Source: Algoriphagus winogradskyi
GTDB lineage: Bacteria; Bacteroidota; Bacteroidia; Cytophagales; Cyclobacteriaceae
Reading direction: 5' to 3'
DNA: 64,000 nucleotides
NCBI RefSeq assembly: GCF_900182815.1
Contig: NZ_FXUA01000004.1
Span: 62,001-126,000, forward strand
Shown here: positions 50,230 through 58,611 of the stretch, in pieces
How the letters are laid out: each line of letters opens with the position of its first letter
Position numbering within the stretch: position 1 is the first letter of the stretch
The notes under the pieces: model-generated
The model's database searches: none
What the model saw: only the letters and a program-made list of their open reading frames with translations
What the model was told of the DNA's origin: nothing
Program-made: the position numbers and the translations under genes

Positions 50230-52071
50230 ATGCATATTAAATTGGCTAAGCCTATTTACGGGCTTTTTCTTTTAATGGTACTAAGCGGCGGAGTCTTTGC
50301 TCAGACAGGAAGATTCCAACAAGCTGCTGATTACCAAATGGACGTCAATATGGACGTTAAAACTAACCAATACACAGGAACACAAGTGTTGGTTTACACA
50401 AACAATTCACCTGACACGCTTCATCGTGTTTTTTATCATCTGTATTACAATGCCTTTCAGCCTGGTAGCATGATGGATGAAAGATCCAGAAGTATCGCTG
50501 ATCCTGACCGAAGGGTGGGAGATCGCATCAGCAAATTAAAGCCAGATGAGATAGGTTATTTAAGAGTAAATAGCCTGACCATGAATGGTAAACCTGTGAA
50601 ATATAATGAAGTAGGGACCATTCTTGAAGTGGACCTTACAGAGCCGATTTTGCCAAATTCGGAAGCTACATTTGAAATGTCTTTCAACGGCCAAGTACCG
50701 CTACAGATCAGAAGATCTGGGAGAGATAGTGGAGAAGGAGTGAGGTATTCTATGTCTCAGTGGTATCCTAAAATGTCTGAGTATGACGAGCAAGGATGGC
50801 ATGCGAATCCTTACATCGGTCGCGAATTTTATGGTATTTGGGGAGATTTTGATGTGAAAATCACCATTGATAAAACGTATGTACTTGGAGGAACGGGCTA
50901 CTTGCAAAACCCAAACGAAATTGGTCATGGCTATGAAGATGCAGGAGTGAATGTACCTGAGCCAAAAGGAGAGAACCTGACTTGGCATTTCAAAGCCCCA
51001 CAGGTACACGATTTTATGTGGGCCGGTGATCCTAAGTATCGACACGATAAATTTTTGATGGATAATGGTATAACTGTACATCACCTGTATATCCCTGAAG
51101 AAGGAGCTACCGAGAACTGGGTGAAACTTATGGATTATACCCCGAAGGCAATAGAATTTATGTCTGAACATTTTGGTCAATATCCATACAAGCAGTTTTC
51201 AGTGATTCAAGGTGGTGACGGTGGTATGGAATATCCTATGTCCACATTAGTTACTGGTGGCCGTAATTTGAATAGTTTGGTAGGTGTGATGATTCATGAA
51301 CTGGGACATAGCTGGTATCAGGGCGTGATAGCAACAAATGAGGCACTTTATCCTTGGATGGACGAAGGTTTTACTAGTTATGCATCTTCACTTACTTCTT
51401 CCGCTATTTTCCGTCCTAGTGAAAATCCGCTCAGAGGTTCTTATGCTGGATACTATAGACTGGTGAGTTCAGGTAAAGAAGAGCCGATGAGCACACATTC
51501 GGATCACTATCATACAAATGCAGCTTACAGTTCCGCAGCCTACTCCAAAGGAGCCGTATTCATGGCTCAAATGGGATATATTATAGGTGAAGAAGCTAGA
51601 GACAAAGGTATTCATAGCTATTTCGACAAGTGGAGTTTCAAGCACCCTAATGTGAATGATTTTGTACGCATTATGGAGAAAGAGAGCGGCTTGGAACTGG
51701 ATTGGTACAAAGAATACTTTGTATATACCACCAAGACAATCGATTATGGTATAAAATCGGTGAAATCCCAAGGTGAAGGAACTGAAATTACCCTAGAGCG
51801 AATAGGTTTGATGCCAATGCCGATTGATTTGGTGATTACGTATAAAGATGGTACTTCTGAGATGGTTTATTTGCCTCTGGAAATCATGAGAGGTGAAAAA
51901 GCTCCTGAAGCTGGTGCCCCTACTAGGGTGATTTCTCAAGATTGGCCATGGACAAATCTCACAAAGACTATTACTATCAATAAAAAGTTAGAATCTATTA
52001 AATCGATCGAGATTGATCCTTCAAAAAGATTAGCTGATATAGCTCAGGAAAATAATAAAGTGGAGTATTAA
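50230..52071 (+). CDS. M1 family metallopeptidase
   Basis: 613 residues from the ATG at 50230 (MHIKLAKPIYGLFLLMV); an in-frame extension to 50149 runs through the terminator and is rejected. Signal peptide cleaved after VFA. Zinc site H356-E357-L-G-H360 with third ligand E379 (MDEGF), and the exopeptidase box GGMEYPM. Aminopeptidase N-like, exported, so it probably trims peptides in the periplasm or outside the cell. It lacks the C-terminal ERAP1-like domain of large M1 enzymes, as usual in Bacteroidota. Confidence 0.93.
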   Translation: MHIKLAKPIYGLFLLMVLSGGVFAQTGRFQQAADYQMDVNMDVKTNQYTGTQVLVYTNNSPDTLHRVFYHLYYNAFQPGSMMDERSRSIADPDRRVGDRISKLKPDEIGYLRVNSLTMNGKPVKYNEVGTILEVDLTEPILPNSEATFEMSFNGQVPLQIRRSGRDSGEGVRYSMSQWYPKMSEYDEQGWHANPYIGREFYGIWGDFDVKITIDKTYVLGGTGYLQNPNEIGHGYEDAGVNVPEPKGENLTWHFKAPQVHDFMWAGDPKYRHDKFLMDNGITVHHLYIPEEGATENWVKLMDYTPKAIEFMSEHFGQYPYKQFSVIQGGDGGMEYPMSTLVTGGRNLNSLVGVMIHELGHSWYQGVIATNEALYPWMDEGFTSYASSLTSSAIFRPSENPLRGSYAGYYRLVSSGKEEPMSTHSDHYHTNAAYSSAAYSKGAVFMAQMGYIIGEEARDKGIHSYFDKWSFKHPNVNDFVRIMEKESGLELDWYKEYFVYTTKTIDYGIKSVKSQGEGTEITLERIGLMPMPIDLVITYKDGTSEMVYLPLEIMRGEKAPEAGAPTRVISQDWPWTNLTKTITINKKLESIKSIEIDPSKRLADIAQENNKVEY

Positions 52072-52100
52072 AATTCACTTCTTAACTCTCATTATGCATA

Positions 52101-52132
52101 AAAAAAGGTGACTATTTAGTCACCTTTTTTTA
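52101..52132. terminator. Bidirectional intrinsic terminator
   Basis: AGGTGACTA (52106-52114) pairs with its complement ending in AGTCACCT (52118-52125) around a short T loop, flanked by six A's on the left and seven T's on the right. It serves the M1 peptidase on plus and the histone H1-like gene on minus. Confidence 0.92.
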
Positions 52133-52141
52133 TTGTTGGAA

Positions 52142-52318
52142 TCAACCTGCGTTCTTCATGTCTTGAACTTCTTTTCTGATGTCTTGAGCCATGTTCTTCA
52201 AGTCTTGCATTCCTTTTCTTACACGGGTACCAGCTGCCTGATTTCCCTTTTCGTAGAACTTTTCAAAATCGTCTTTAAGAGAATTAACCAGTTCGCTTAC
52301 TTCACTAAATTTGCTCAT
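52142..52318 (-). CDS. Histone H1-like protein (Hc1 family)
   Basis: A 58-residue protein, ATG at 52318 and TGA at 52142-52144. MSKFSEVSELVNSLKDDFEK is followed by KGNQAAGTRVRKGMQDLKN and ends IRKEVQDMKNAG. This matches the short Hc1-type histone H1-like proteins annotated in many Bacteroidota: basic/helical, nucleoid-associated. It is too short for a 60-residue cut-off and lies opposite an unrelated 75-codon shadow frame. A terminator on its 3' side (52101-52132) supports independent expression. DNA binding is inferred from the family. Confidence 0.85.
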   Translation of the reverse strand: MSKFSEVSELVNSLKDDFEKFYEKGNQAAGTRVRKGMQDLKNMAQDIRKEVQDMKNAG

Positions 52319-52419
52319 AGTAAAAGTGTTTTTTTAAAGTTGATGAAAGTTTATTTATAATTCAATATAGCCCAAATACTTGCTAATTCAATCCTGAGGG
52401 CGTTTTTTTTGAATTATTT

Positions 52420-53670
52420 TTATTCGCCAACCGATATTGCAAACTCAGAATTTTTGTAAATCCCGCTTGTTAATTTCTCTTTTATAGCTGCAAATGCGGT
52501 GATCGTTTCTTTTACATCTTCTAACGTATGAACAGCAGTAGGAATCAACCTCAAGATAATCATTCCTTTAGGTATCACTGGGTAAATCACTACAGAGCAG
52601 AAGATACCGAAGTTTTCTCTAAGGTCTTTTGTCAAGGCAGCAGCTTCACCGACAGTACCGTTCAGTACTACTGGGGTAACAGGAGAATTTGATTTGCCAG
52701 TGCTAAATCCATTCTCATGAAGCCCATCTCTAAGTGCATTTACAATTGTCCAAAGATTATCTTTAAGCTCAGGCTGAGTTTTCAGTAATTCAAGACGCTT
52801 CAAGGCACCTTTTACCAAAAGCATTGGAAGCGACTTAGCGAAAATCTGAGAACGCATATTGTATCTCAAAAACAAAATTACTTCAGGGTCGCCAGCGATA
52901 AAGGCGCCTATGCTAGCCATTGATTTTGCAAAAGTGGAGAAGTAAAGATCAACCTGGTCTTGTACACCTTGCTCTTCATCTGTACCTGCCCCGGTTTTAC
53001 CCATGGTACCAAAGCCGTGGGCATCATCAATCAGAAGTCTGAATTCAAATTTTTTCTTAAGCTCAACGATTTCTTTTAGCTTTCCTTGATCACCAGTCAT
53101 TCCAAATACACCTTCGGTGATGACAAGGATTCCTCCGCCTGTTTCATTGGCAAGTTTAGTAGCTCTTTCCAGCTGCTTTTCGCAGTTTTCAATATCATTA
53201 TGAGGAAAAACATAGCGCTTACCCAGGTGCATTCTAAGTGCATCAATGATGCATGCATGACATTCTGAATCGTAAACTACCACATCTTTTCTGTCAAGAA
53301 GCGAGTCGATCACCGACATGATACCTTGGTATCCGTAGTTCAATAGGTAGGCTTTATCTTTCTTGACAAATGCTGCCAATTCATCCTCTAATTGCTCGTG
53401 AAGGGTAGTTTGTCCTGACATCATACGTGCGCCCATAGGATAAGCGGCACCGTATTCAGCGGCCGCATCAGCATCAGCTTTACGTACTTCAGGATGATTT
53501 GCTAGGCCTAGGTAATTATTCAAACTCCAGGTTAGAACATCCTTCCCCTGAAATTTCATTCTAGGAGCAATTTCCCCTTCAAGTTTTGGGAAGGAGAAAT
53601 AGCCGTCTGCAAACTCTGAGTGTTTGCCCAAGGGGCCCATGTTCATTTTTAATTTTGCAAATAGATCCAA
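52420..53670 (-). CDS. Alpha-oxoamine synthase (serine palmitoyltransferase/cysteate acyltransferase-like)
   Basis: 416-residue PLP enzyme of fold type I. SLNNYLGLANHPEV, SECHACIIDALRMH, LLIDDAHGFGTMG and K249 in STFAKSMASIG are the expected cofactor residues. The family joins an amino acid and an acyl thioester with loss of CO2. The sequence is closer to serine palmitoyltransferases than to KBL/BioF, and Cytophagales are known to make sulfonolipids (capnoids) from cysteate by such an enzyme, so sphingolipid or sulfonolipid head-base formation is likely. It has a perfect-match promoter upstream. Confidence 0.8.
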   Translation of the reverse strand: MDLFAKLKMNMGPLGKHSEFADGYFSFPKLEGEIAPRMKFQGKDVLTWSLNNYLGLANHPEVRKADADAAAEYGAAYPMGARMMSGQTTLHEQLEDELAAFVKKDKAYLLNYGYQGIMSVIDSLLDRKDVVVYDSECHACIIDALRMHLGKRYVFPHNDIENCEKQLERATKLANETGGGILVITEGVFGMTGDQGKLKEIVELKKKFEFRLLIDDAHGFGTMGKTGAGTDEEQGVQDQVDLYFSTFAKSMASIGAFIAGDPEVILFLRYNMRSQIFAKSLPMLLVKGALKRLELLKTQPELKDNLWTIVNALRDGLHENGFSTGKSNSPVTPVVLNGTVGEAAALTKDLRENFGIFCSVVIYPVIPKGMIILRLIPTAVHTLEDVKETITAFAAIKEKLTSGIYKNSEFAISVGE

Positions 53671-53724
53671 AGTGTTTCGAATTTAAGTGATAAGGGATTT
53701 AATGATCTGTTCATTAAAATCCGA

Positions 53725-53756
53725 CAAAAATAAAACTTTAAAGCCTCCCAAGCAAA
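53725..53756 (-). promoter_or_regulatory. Promoter of the alpha-oxoamine synthase gene
   Basis: On the minus strand TTTG (53756-53753), a 20-base spacer and TATTTTTG (53732-53725) fit the Bacteroidota consensus exactly. The leader is about 50 bases to the ATG at 53670. The remaining 92 bases to accC on the other side show no clear element. Confidence 0.72.
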
Positions 53757-53848
53757 AAACAACAGTGAAACAAATGATTCTTAACAAAGCTCAGATAAAT
53801 TTCTTTATTTAGCCAAAACCCAAATTCTAGCTTATAATATCAGAGATA

Positions 53849-55345
53849 ATGGCCAAAATCAAAAAAATTCTAGTTGCAAACAGAGGCGAAATAAGTCTTC
53901 GAATCATGCGGACTGCCCGAGAAATGGGCATTACTACAGTAGCAGTTTATAGTGAGGCAGATAGACTATCCCCGCATGTTATTTTTGCCGATGAAGCAGT
54001 ATGCTTAGGTCCCCCAGCCTCGTCACAATCCTATTTGCTCGGTGATAAAATAATTGCCGTTTGTCAGGAGTTAGGAGTTGATGCGATTCATCCGGGTTAC
54101 GGGTTTCTTTCAGAAAATGCGGATTTCGCCAAGAAAGTAAAGGATGTGGGGTTAATATTCATCGGCCCCTCCCCAGAGTCAATTGAAGTGATGGGATCAA
54201 AGCTTGCTGCCAAGCAGGCAGTTTCTAAATACAATATTCCTCTGGTACCGGGGACAGAAGAAGCAATATCTAATATTCCTTTTGCCAAGGCCCGCGCAGC
54301 TGAAATAGGTTACCCTATTTTGATTAAAGCTAGTGCTGGGGGCGGTGGAAAAGGAATGCGTATTGTAGCAAATGAAGGGGAATTTGAAGAGCAAATGCAG
54401 CGGGCTGTGAGTGAGGCGCAATCTTCTTTTGGTGATAGTGCTGTTTTCATAGAGAAATACATCTCGTCACCGCGGCATATAGAAATCCAAATACTGGGAG
54501 ATCAACAAGGGACTATTGTTTACTTGTTTGAGCGAGAATGCTCTATTCAAAGAAGACATCAAAAAGTAATAGAAGAGGCTCCTTCGGCAGTTGTTTCCCC
54601 AGAGATGAGAAAAGCGATGGGTGAGGCAGCCGTAGGCGTGGCAAAAGCCTGTGACTACTATGGGGCTGGCACTGTTGAGTTTATTGTCGATGAGAATTTG
54701 AATTTCTATTTTCTGGAAATGAATACTCGTTTACAAGTGGAGCATCCAGTGACAGAAATGATCTCAGGAAAAGACCTTGTTCGGGAGCAAATTTTAATTG
54801 CGGAAGGAAATCCTCTTTCTTTTGCGCAAGAAGATCTTAAAATTAATGGGCATGCTTTGGAAGTAAGAGTCTATGCCGAAGACCCTAGTAATAATTTCCT
54901 GCCAGACATCGGAACACTTGAGACCTACCAAAGACCACAAGGTGCAGGAATCCGTGTGGATGATGGATTTGAAGAAGGAATGAAGATTCCTATTTATTAT
55001 GATCCTATGATTGCGAAATTGATTACGCATGCTGAAAACAGAACTGCTGCTATTGAAAAAATGGTACGAGCAATTGAGGATTATAAGATTGTAGGTATTC
55101 AGACTACGCTTGAATTTTGCAAGTTTGCTATTACTCATGAAGCTTTTGTAAGTGGAAATTTTGATACGAAGTTTGTAGAGAACTTTTTTAAGCCATCTGT
55201 TCTGGAGCAGCAATTTTCTGATTCAGAATTGGAATTGTTATCTGCTTTAGCCGTTGAATTTTATACTCAGAATAGTTCCCAAACCACTTTACAAAATGGC
55301 TCTGAGCCAAAGGCTAAAAGTGCTTGGAGAAATAGATTACACTAA
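53849..55345 (+). CDS. accC: Biotin carboxylase (acyl-CoA carboxylase subunit)
   Basis: 498 residues. ATP-grasp biotin carboxylase: KILVANRGEISLRIMRT, the ATP loop KASAGGGGKGMRI, ECSIQRRHQKVIEEAPS, FLEMNTRLQVEHPVTE with catalytic Arg. It is about 50 residues longer than AccC of E. coli, with a C-terminal tail ending SAWRNRLH, which is typical of biotin carboxylase subunits used by propionyl-/acetyl-CoA carboxylases of Bacteroidota. No BCCP or carboxyltransferase gene is adjacent. The gene ends one base before the next ATG. Confidence 0.93.
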   Translation: MAKIKKILVANRGEISLRIMRTAREMGITTVAVYSEADRLSPHVIFADEAVCLGPPASSQSYLLGDKIIAVCQELGVDAIHPGYGFLSENADFAKKVKDVGLIFIGPSPESIEVMGSKLAAKQAVSKYNIPLVPGTEEAISNIPFAKARAAEIGYPILIKASAGGGGKGMRIVANEGEFEEQMQRAVSEAQSSFGDSAVFIEKYISSPRHIEIQILGDQQGTIVYLFERECSIQRRHQKVIEEAPSAVVSPEMRKAMGEAAVGVAKACDYYGAGTVEFIVDENLNFYFLEMNTRLQVEHPVTEMISGKDLVREQILIAEGNPLSFAQEDLKINGHALEVRVYAEDPSNNFLPDIGTLETYQRPQGAGIRVDDGFEEGMKIPIYYDPMIAKLITHAENRTAAIEKMVRAIEDYKIVGIQTTLEFCKFAITHEAFVSGNFDTKFVENFFKPSVLEQQFSDSELELLSALAVEFYTQNSSQTTLQNGSEPKAKSAWRNRLH

Positions 55346-55346
55346 A

Positions 55347-56642
55347 ATGGCGGAAATATTACCACTCAAAGCTTGGCGATATGAAGAGGCTTTGGCTCCA
55401 AAAATGGAAGAATTAACGGCTCCTCTTTTTGATGTTGTCTCGGCGCGCCAGCGTCAATTGCTCTACAATAATCCGTTGAATAGTATTCACCTTTCTGTGC
55501 CACAGGGAGATATTCCTCCTCAAACTGCTTTGAAAACCCTTCTAAAATGGAAATCAGAGGGAGTAATTCAGCAGGATCAGCAGCCGGGGATTTATGTCTA
55601 TTATCAATATTTCCGTCTTCCGGGCGAACATGACGAGCGATGTAGAAAAGGTTTTATAGCTCAGATTAAAGCTTATGAATGGGAGGAGGAAGTCATTCTA
55701 AGACATGAGAATACTATTGTCTCTGCGGTGAATGATAGGATAGATTTGCTAAAAACGACTCAAATTCAAGCAAGTCCTACTCATGGCCTGTATGAAGATA
55801 AAGACGAGCAGTTAGAGCACTATATGGACGAAGCTATTGCAGATCCCATTTACGAGTTGGAAGATTACCAGGGGGTAAGAGAAGTCATGGCAATTATCAA
55901 AAAACCTGAAATCATTAAGCATTTTCTAAAAGTGTTAAAAAACAAACAAGTGATTTTGGCAGATGGGCATCATAGATTAGAAGGTGCTATTGAATATCGG
56001 AAATCAATGAAAGGGAAATTGCCTAATGAGAAATGGAAAGGCTATGATTATCACCTGATGTACCTCACAAATACCAGCGGAAATCACCTGAAAATACTTC
56101 CAACCCATCGTCTATATTATGGATTGGAATTAGCCCAAGCAAATTTTCTAGCAAAGATCCAAGATTGGTTTCATGTTAAAAAATTTGCCGATCCTGAAGA
56201 ATTAGGTGCATATGCTTTTCATAAACCTCATACCTTTGGGTTGGTAATGGGAGAGGAGAGCTACACTTTACAGCTGAAAGCAGGTAAAATAGACCAAATC
56301 AATTTACATCTACCTGAAAGTATCAGGCAGTTGGATCTTTCTGTTCTCCATGAAGTTGTATTTGCGAGGATATTGAACATTCCGGTAGCTGAACAAAGAA
56401 ATTCTGATCAGATTGTCTATGAGAGAAATTTCTCAAAGTGCATTCATCAGGTTCGATCCGGTGAAGCAAGCTTTGCTGTGATTACTCGGGAATTGGAATT
56501 GGAACAGGTCTTAGAGGTGTGCAGAAGCGGTCAAGTGATGCCTCAAAAATCTACCTATTTCTATCCAAAAGCATTAGGCGGCTTACTTTTCGCCAGTATT
56601 AAACAAGATGAATTTAATTTCGAATATGAATCCTTTCTTTAG
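55347..56642 (+). CDS. DUF1015 family protein
   Basis: 431 residues from the ATG at 55347, one base after the accC stop (the open frame back to 55254 lies in accC and is not family-like). The DUF1015 signature KAWRYEEALAPKMEELTAPLFDVV and ILADGHHRLEGAIEYR is plain. The latter box resembles the GHHR-type motif of ParB/Srx-fold enzymes, including ADP-dependent serine kinase SerK, so a phosphotransfer or nucleotide-dependent role is conceivable, but the family has no proven function. It is likely cotranscribed with accC and maf. Confidence 0.85.
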   Translation: MAEILPLKAWRYEEALAPKMEELTAPLFDVVSARQRQLLYNNPLNSIHLSVPQGDIPPQTALKTLLKWKSEGVIQQDQQPGIYVYYQYFRLPGEHDERCRKGFIAQIKAYEWEEEVILRHENTIVSAVNDRIDLLKTTQIQASPTHGLYEDKDEQLEHYMDEAIADPIYELEDYQGVREVMAIIKKPEIIKHFLKVLKNKQVILADGHHRLEGAIEYRKSMKGKLPNEKWKGYDYHLMYLTNTSGNHLKILPTHRLYYGLELAQANFLAKIQDWFHVKKFADPEELGAYAFHKPHTFGLVMGEESYTLQLKAGKIDQINLHLPESIRQLDLSVLHEVVFARILNIPVAEQRNSDQIVYERNFSKCIHQVRSGEASFAVITRELELEQVLEVCRSGQVMPQKSTYFYPKALGGLLFASIKQDEFNFEYESFL

Positions 56643-57213
56643 TAATCTAAGCGGAAAGAAACTAATCCTCGCCTCAAACTCTCCGAGGCGCCAAGAACTC
56701 TTAAAGGGCCTGGAAGTTGAATTTGAAGTCCGGGTGAATAACGTTGACGAAACTATCCCTAAGGACCTTCAAGCCGAATACGTTGCTGCCTATCTTTCGA
56801 AATTGAAGTCTGAGTCTTTTGATGGACAATTAGCTGAAAATGAAATTCTCATTACTTCAGATACTGTGGTTATAGAAAATGGACATGTGCTTGGCAAACC
56901 CAACACTGAGGAAGAAGCTTTTGATATGCTTAAAAGTATTTCGGGGTCTACACACACCGTGATGACTGCAGTCACTATAAGAGATATTTCCAGACAAATA
57001 ACCCTAGAAGATGAAACTATAGTGACATTTAGATTTCTTGAAGAGGAAGAGATATGGCATTATATCCATCACTACAAACCCATGGATAAAGCAGGGGCTT
57101 ATGGTATTCAGGAATGGATAGGATATATCGGTGTGGAGAAAATTGAAGGTTCGTACTATAATGTCATGGGCTTTCCTTTGCATTTGGTATATGCCCAATT
57201 GAAAAAATGGTAA
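56626..57213 (+). CDS. maf: Maf-like nucleoside triphosphate pyrophosphatase
   Basis: 195 residues from ATG 56626 (201 from ATG 56608; both overlap the end of the DUF1015 gene). KKLILASNSPRRQELL is the P-loop-like Maf signature, SDTVVIENGHVLGKP and EEAFDMLKSISGSTHTVMTAV are catalytic boxes, and AGAYGIQEWIGYIGVEKIEGSYYNVMGFPL ends the fold. It hydrolyses dTTP/UTP or modified pyrimidine nucleotides. Terminated at 57233-57269. Confidence 0.94.
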   Translation: MNPFFSNLSGKKLILASNSPRRQELLKGLEVEFEVRVNNVDETIPKDLQAEYVAAYLSKLKSESFDGQLAENEILITSDTVVIENGHVLGKPNTEEEAFDMLKSISGSTHTVMTAVTIRDISRQITLEDETIVTFRFLEEEEIWHYIHHYKPMDKAGAYGIQEWIGYIGVEKIEGSYYNVMGFPLHLVYAQLKKW

Positions 57214-57232
57214 CTGGACTATCGTAACATTG

Positions 57233-57269
57233 AAAAGCCCTGCGAATTTTTAATTCACAGGGCTTTTTC
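57233..57269. terminator. Bidirectional intrinsic terminator between convergent genes
   Basis: AAAAGCCCTG (57233-57242) pairs with CAGGGCTTTT (57257-57266), and GAATT/AATTC extend the stem inside a mismatch; T's follow on both strands. It ends the accC-DUF1015-maf and the sdaAB-tolC-adaptor transcripts. Confidence 0.9.
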
Positions 57270-57294
57270 TTTGAGGTTTAATTACGGAAGCAAA

Positions 57295-58608
57295 TTAATC
57301 TTGCTTTATCGCAGTTGATTTTCCTTCTATAGGGGCTACTTTATCACCTTCTTTCAGGTCTTTGCTTACAATAAAATAAGGGCCAGAGATAATTTGATCA
57401 CCTTCGGCAAGGCCTTCCAAAACTTCTATATTCTGGAAGTCAGAGATGCCAGTTTTGATTTCTTTCAACTTAGCAACTCCACCTTCATTCACAAATACCA
57501 ACTCTTTCAATCGGGTAGTTCCAGCTCCTATAGTATCAAGTTTATTTTCTCTTGTAGTCACTGCTGCCAGAGGAACTGAAAGTGCATTGCTCTTTGAATT
57601 GGTAATTATCTCAACTGAAGCAGTCATTCCTGGTCTGAAAGGATATTTTTTGCCTTCATCTACTAACTCTTGGTAGGAATCGTTAAGAATTCTAATTTTC
57701 ACCTTGAATTCGGTCACGGCATCTGCAGAGGCTTTAGTATTCGCTGTGTTTGCTATACTCGTAACAACTCCTTTGAAAGTTTTTCCAGTGTATGCATAGG
57801 AATCAACATCAATGATAGTAGTGTCACCCAGACTCAATCTCACGATATCATTTTCGTTTACATCTACTCTAACTTCCATTTTAGATAGGTCAGCGATAGT
57901 CAACATTTCCGTACCAGCCATTTGCTGTGTACCTACCACACGTTCACCTTGCTCTACCAAAAGATTGGAAACGATACCACTTACAGGGGAATATACATTT
58001 GTCAATCTTAAGTTTTCTTCAGCTTCATTCACAGATGCCTGAGAACTTTTCACAACGAATTCTGAAGCTAGTACACTTTGTTTCGCAGCTTCAAGGTCTT
58101 TCTGAGCTGAGATGAAGGTTGCTTGTGCCTGCTCGTAGTCTGCCTGAGAAATAGCTTTTTGCTCATATAGCGTCTTTTGCCTGTTGAAGTTTTGCTCAGC
58201 TTGAGTGAATTGGGCTTCTGATCTCTGTAGGGCAGCCTTTGATTGAGAAAGGTTAGCTTCTTGCTGGTTGAAATTGGCTCTGGTTCTAGCTAATGCTGAA
58301 ATAAAGTTATCAGGTCTGATTTTCACCAAAAGCTTTCCAACTGCTACAGAATCTCCCTCTTTCACGTTCAATTCTATAATTTCCCCAGCAACATCAGGGC
58401 TCAGGTTGACTTCCACTTCAGGTTGGATCTCTCCAGAGGCAGATACCTTTTCTATGATGGCCGCTTTTTTAACAGTAGCAACTTCCACCTGGGTTTCATT
58501 TTCTCCACCTACCCATCCGGCATTTCTTGCGATTACTGCGAATATGATTAGTACTACTATAGCTCCTAATAGGTAGTACAATAGCTTATTTGATTTCTTA
58601 TTGGCCAT
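57295..58608 (-). CDS. RND/MacA-type efflux periplasmic adaptor
   Basis: 437 residues, HlyD/membrane-fusion family. One N-terminal transmembrane helix (about 9-27), lipoyl-like barrel sandwich (SASGEIQPEVEVNLSPDVAGEI, KEGDSVAVGKLLVKI), a long alpha-hairpin coiled coil (about 105-200, rich in Q, A and E) and beta-barrel domain. It connects an inner-membrane pump to the TolC protein encoded three bases upstream. The pump permease is not encoded inside the window between these genes; MacB-type ABC or RND partners are both possible. Confidence 0.9.
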   Translation of the reverse strand: MANKKSNKLLYYLLGAIVVLIIFAVIARNAGWVGGENETQVEVATVKKAAIIEKVSASGEIQPEVEVNLSPDVAGEIIELNVKEGDSVAVGKLLVKIRPDNFISALARTRANFNQQEANLSQSKAALQRSEAQFTQAEQNFNRQKTLYEQKAISQADYEQAQATFISAQKDLEAAKQSVLASEFVVKSSQASVNEAEENLRLTNVYSPVSGIVSNLLVEQGERVVGTQQMAGTEMLTIADLSKMEVRVDVNENDIVRLSLGDTTIIDVDSYAYTGKTFKGVVTSIANTANTKASADAVTEFKVKIRILNDSYQELVDEGKKYPFRPGMTASVEIITNSKSNALSVPLAAVTTRENKLDTIGAGTTRLKELVFVNEGGVAKLKEIKTGISDFQNIEVLEGLAEGDQIISGPYFIVSKDLKEGDKVAPIEGKSTAIKQD

Positions 58609-58611
58609 GGT

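Noticed and set aside
52133-52360. 75-codon plus-strand frame over the histone-like gene
   Set aside because: Antisense shadow; the minus-strand frame encodes a recognisable Hc1-like protein.
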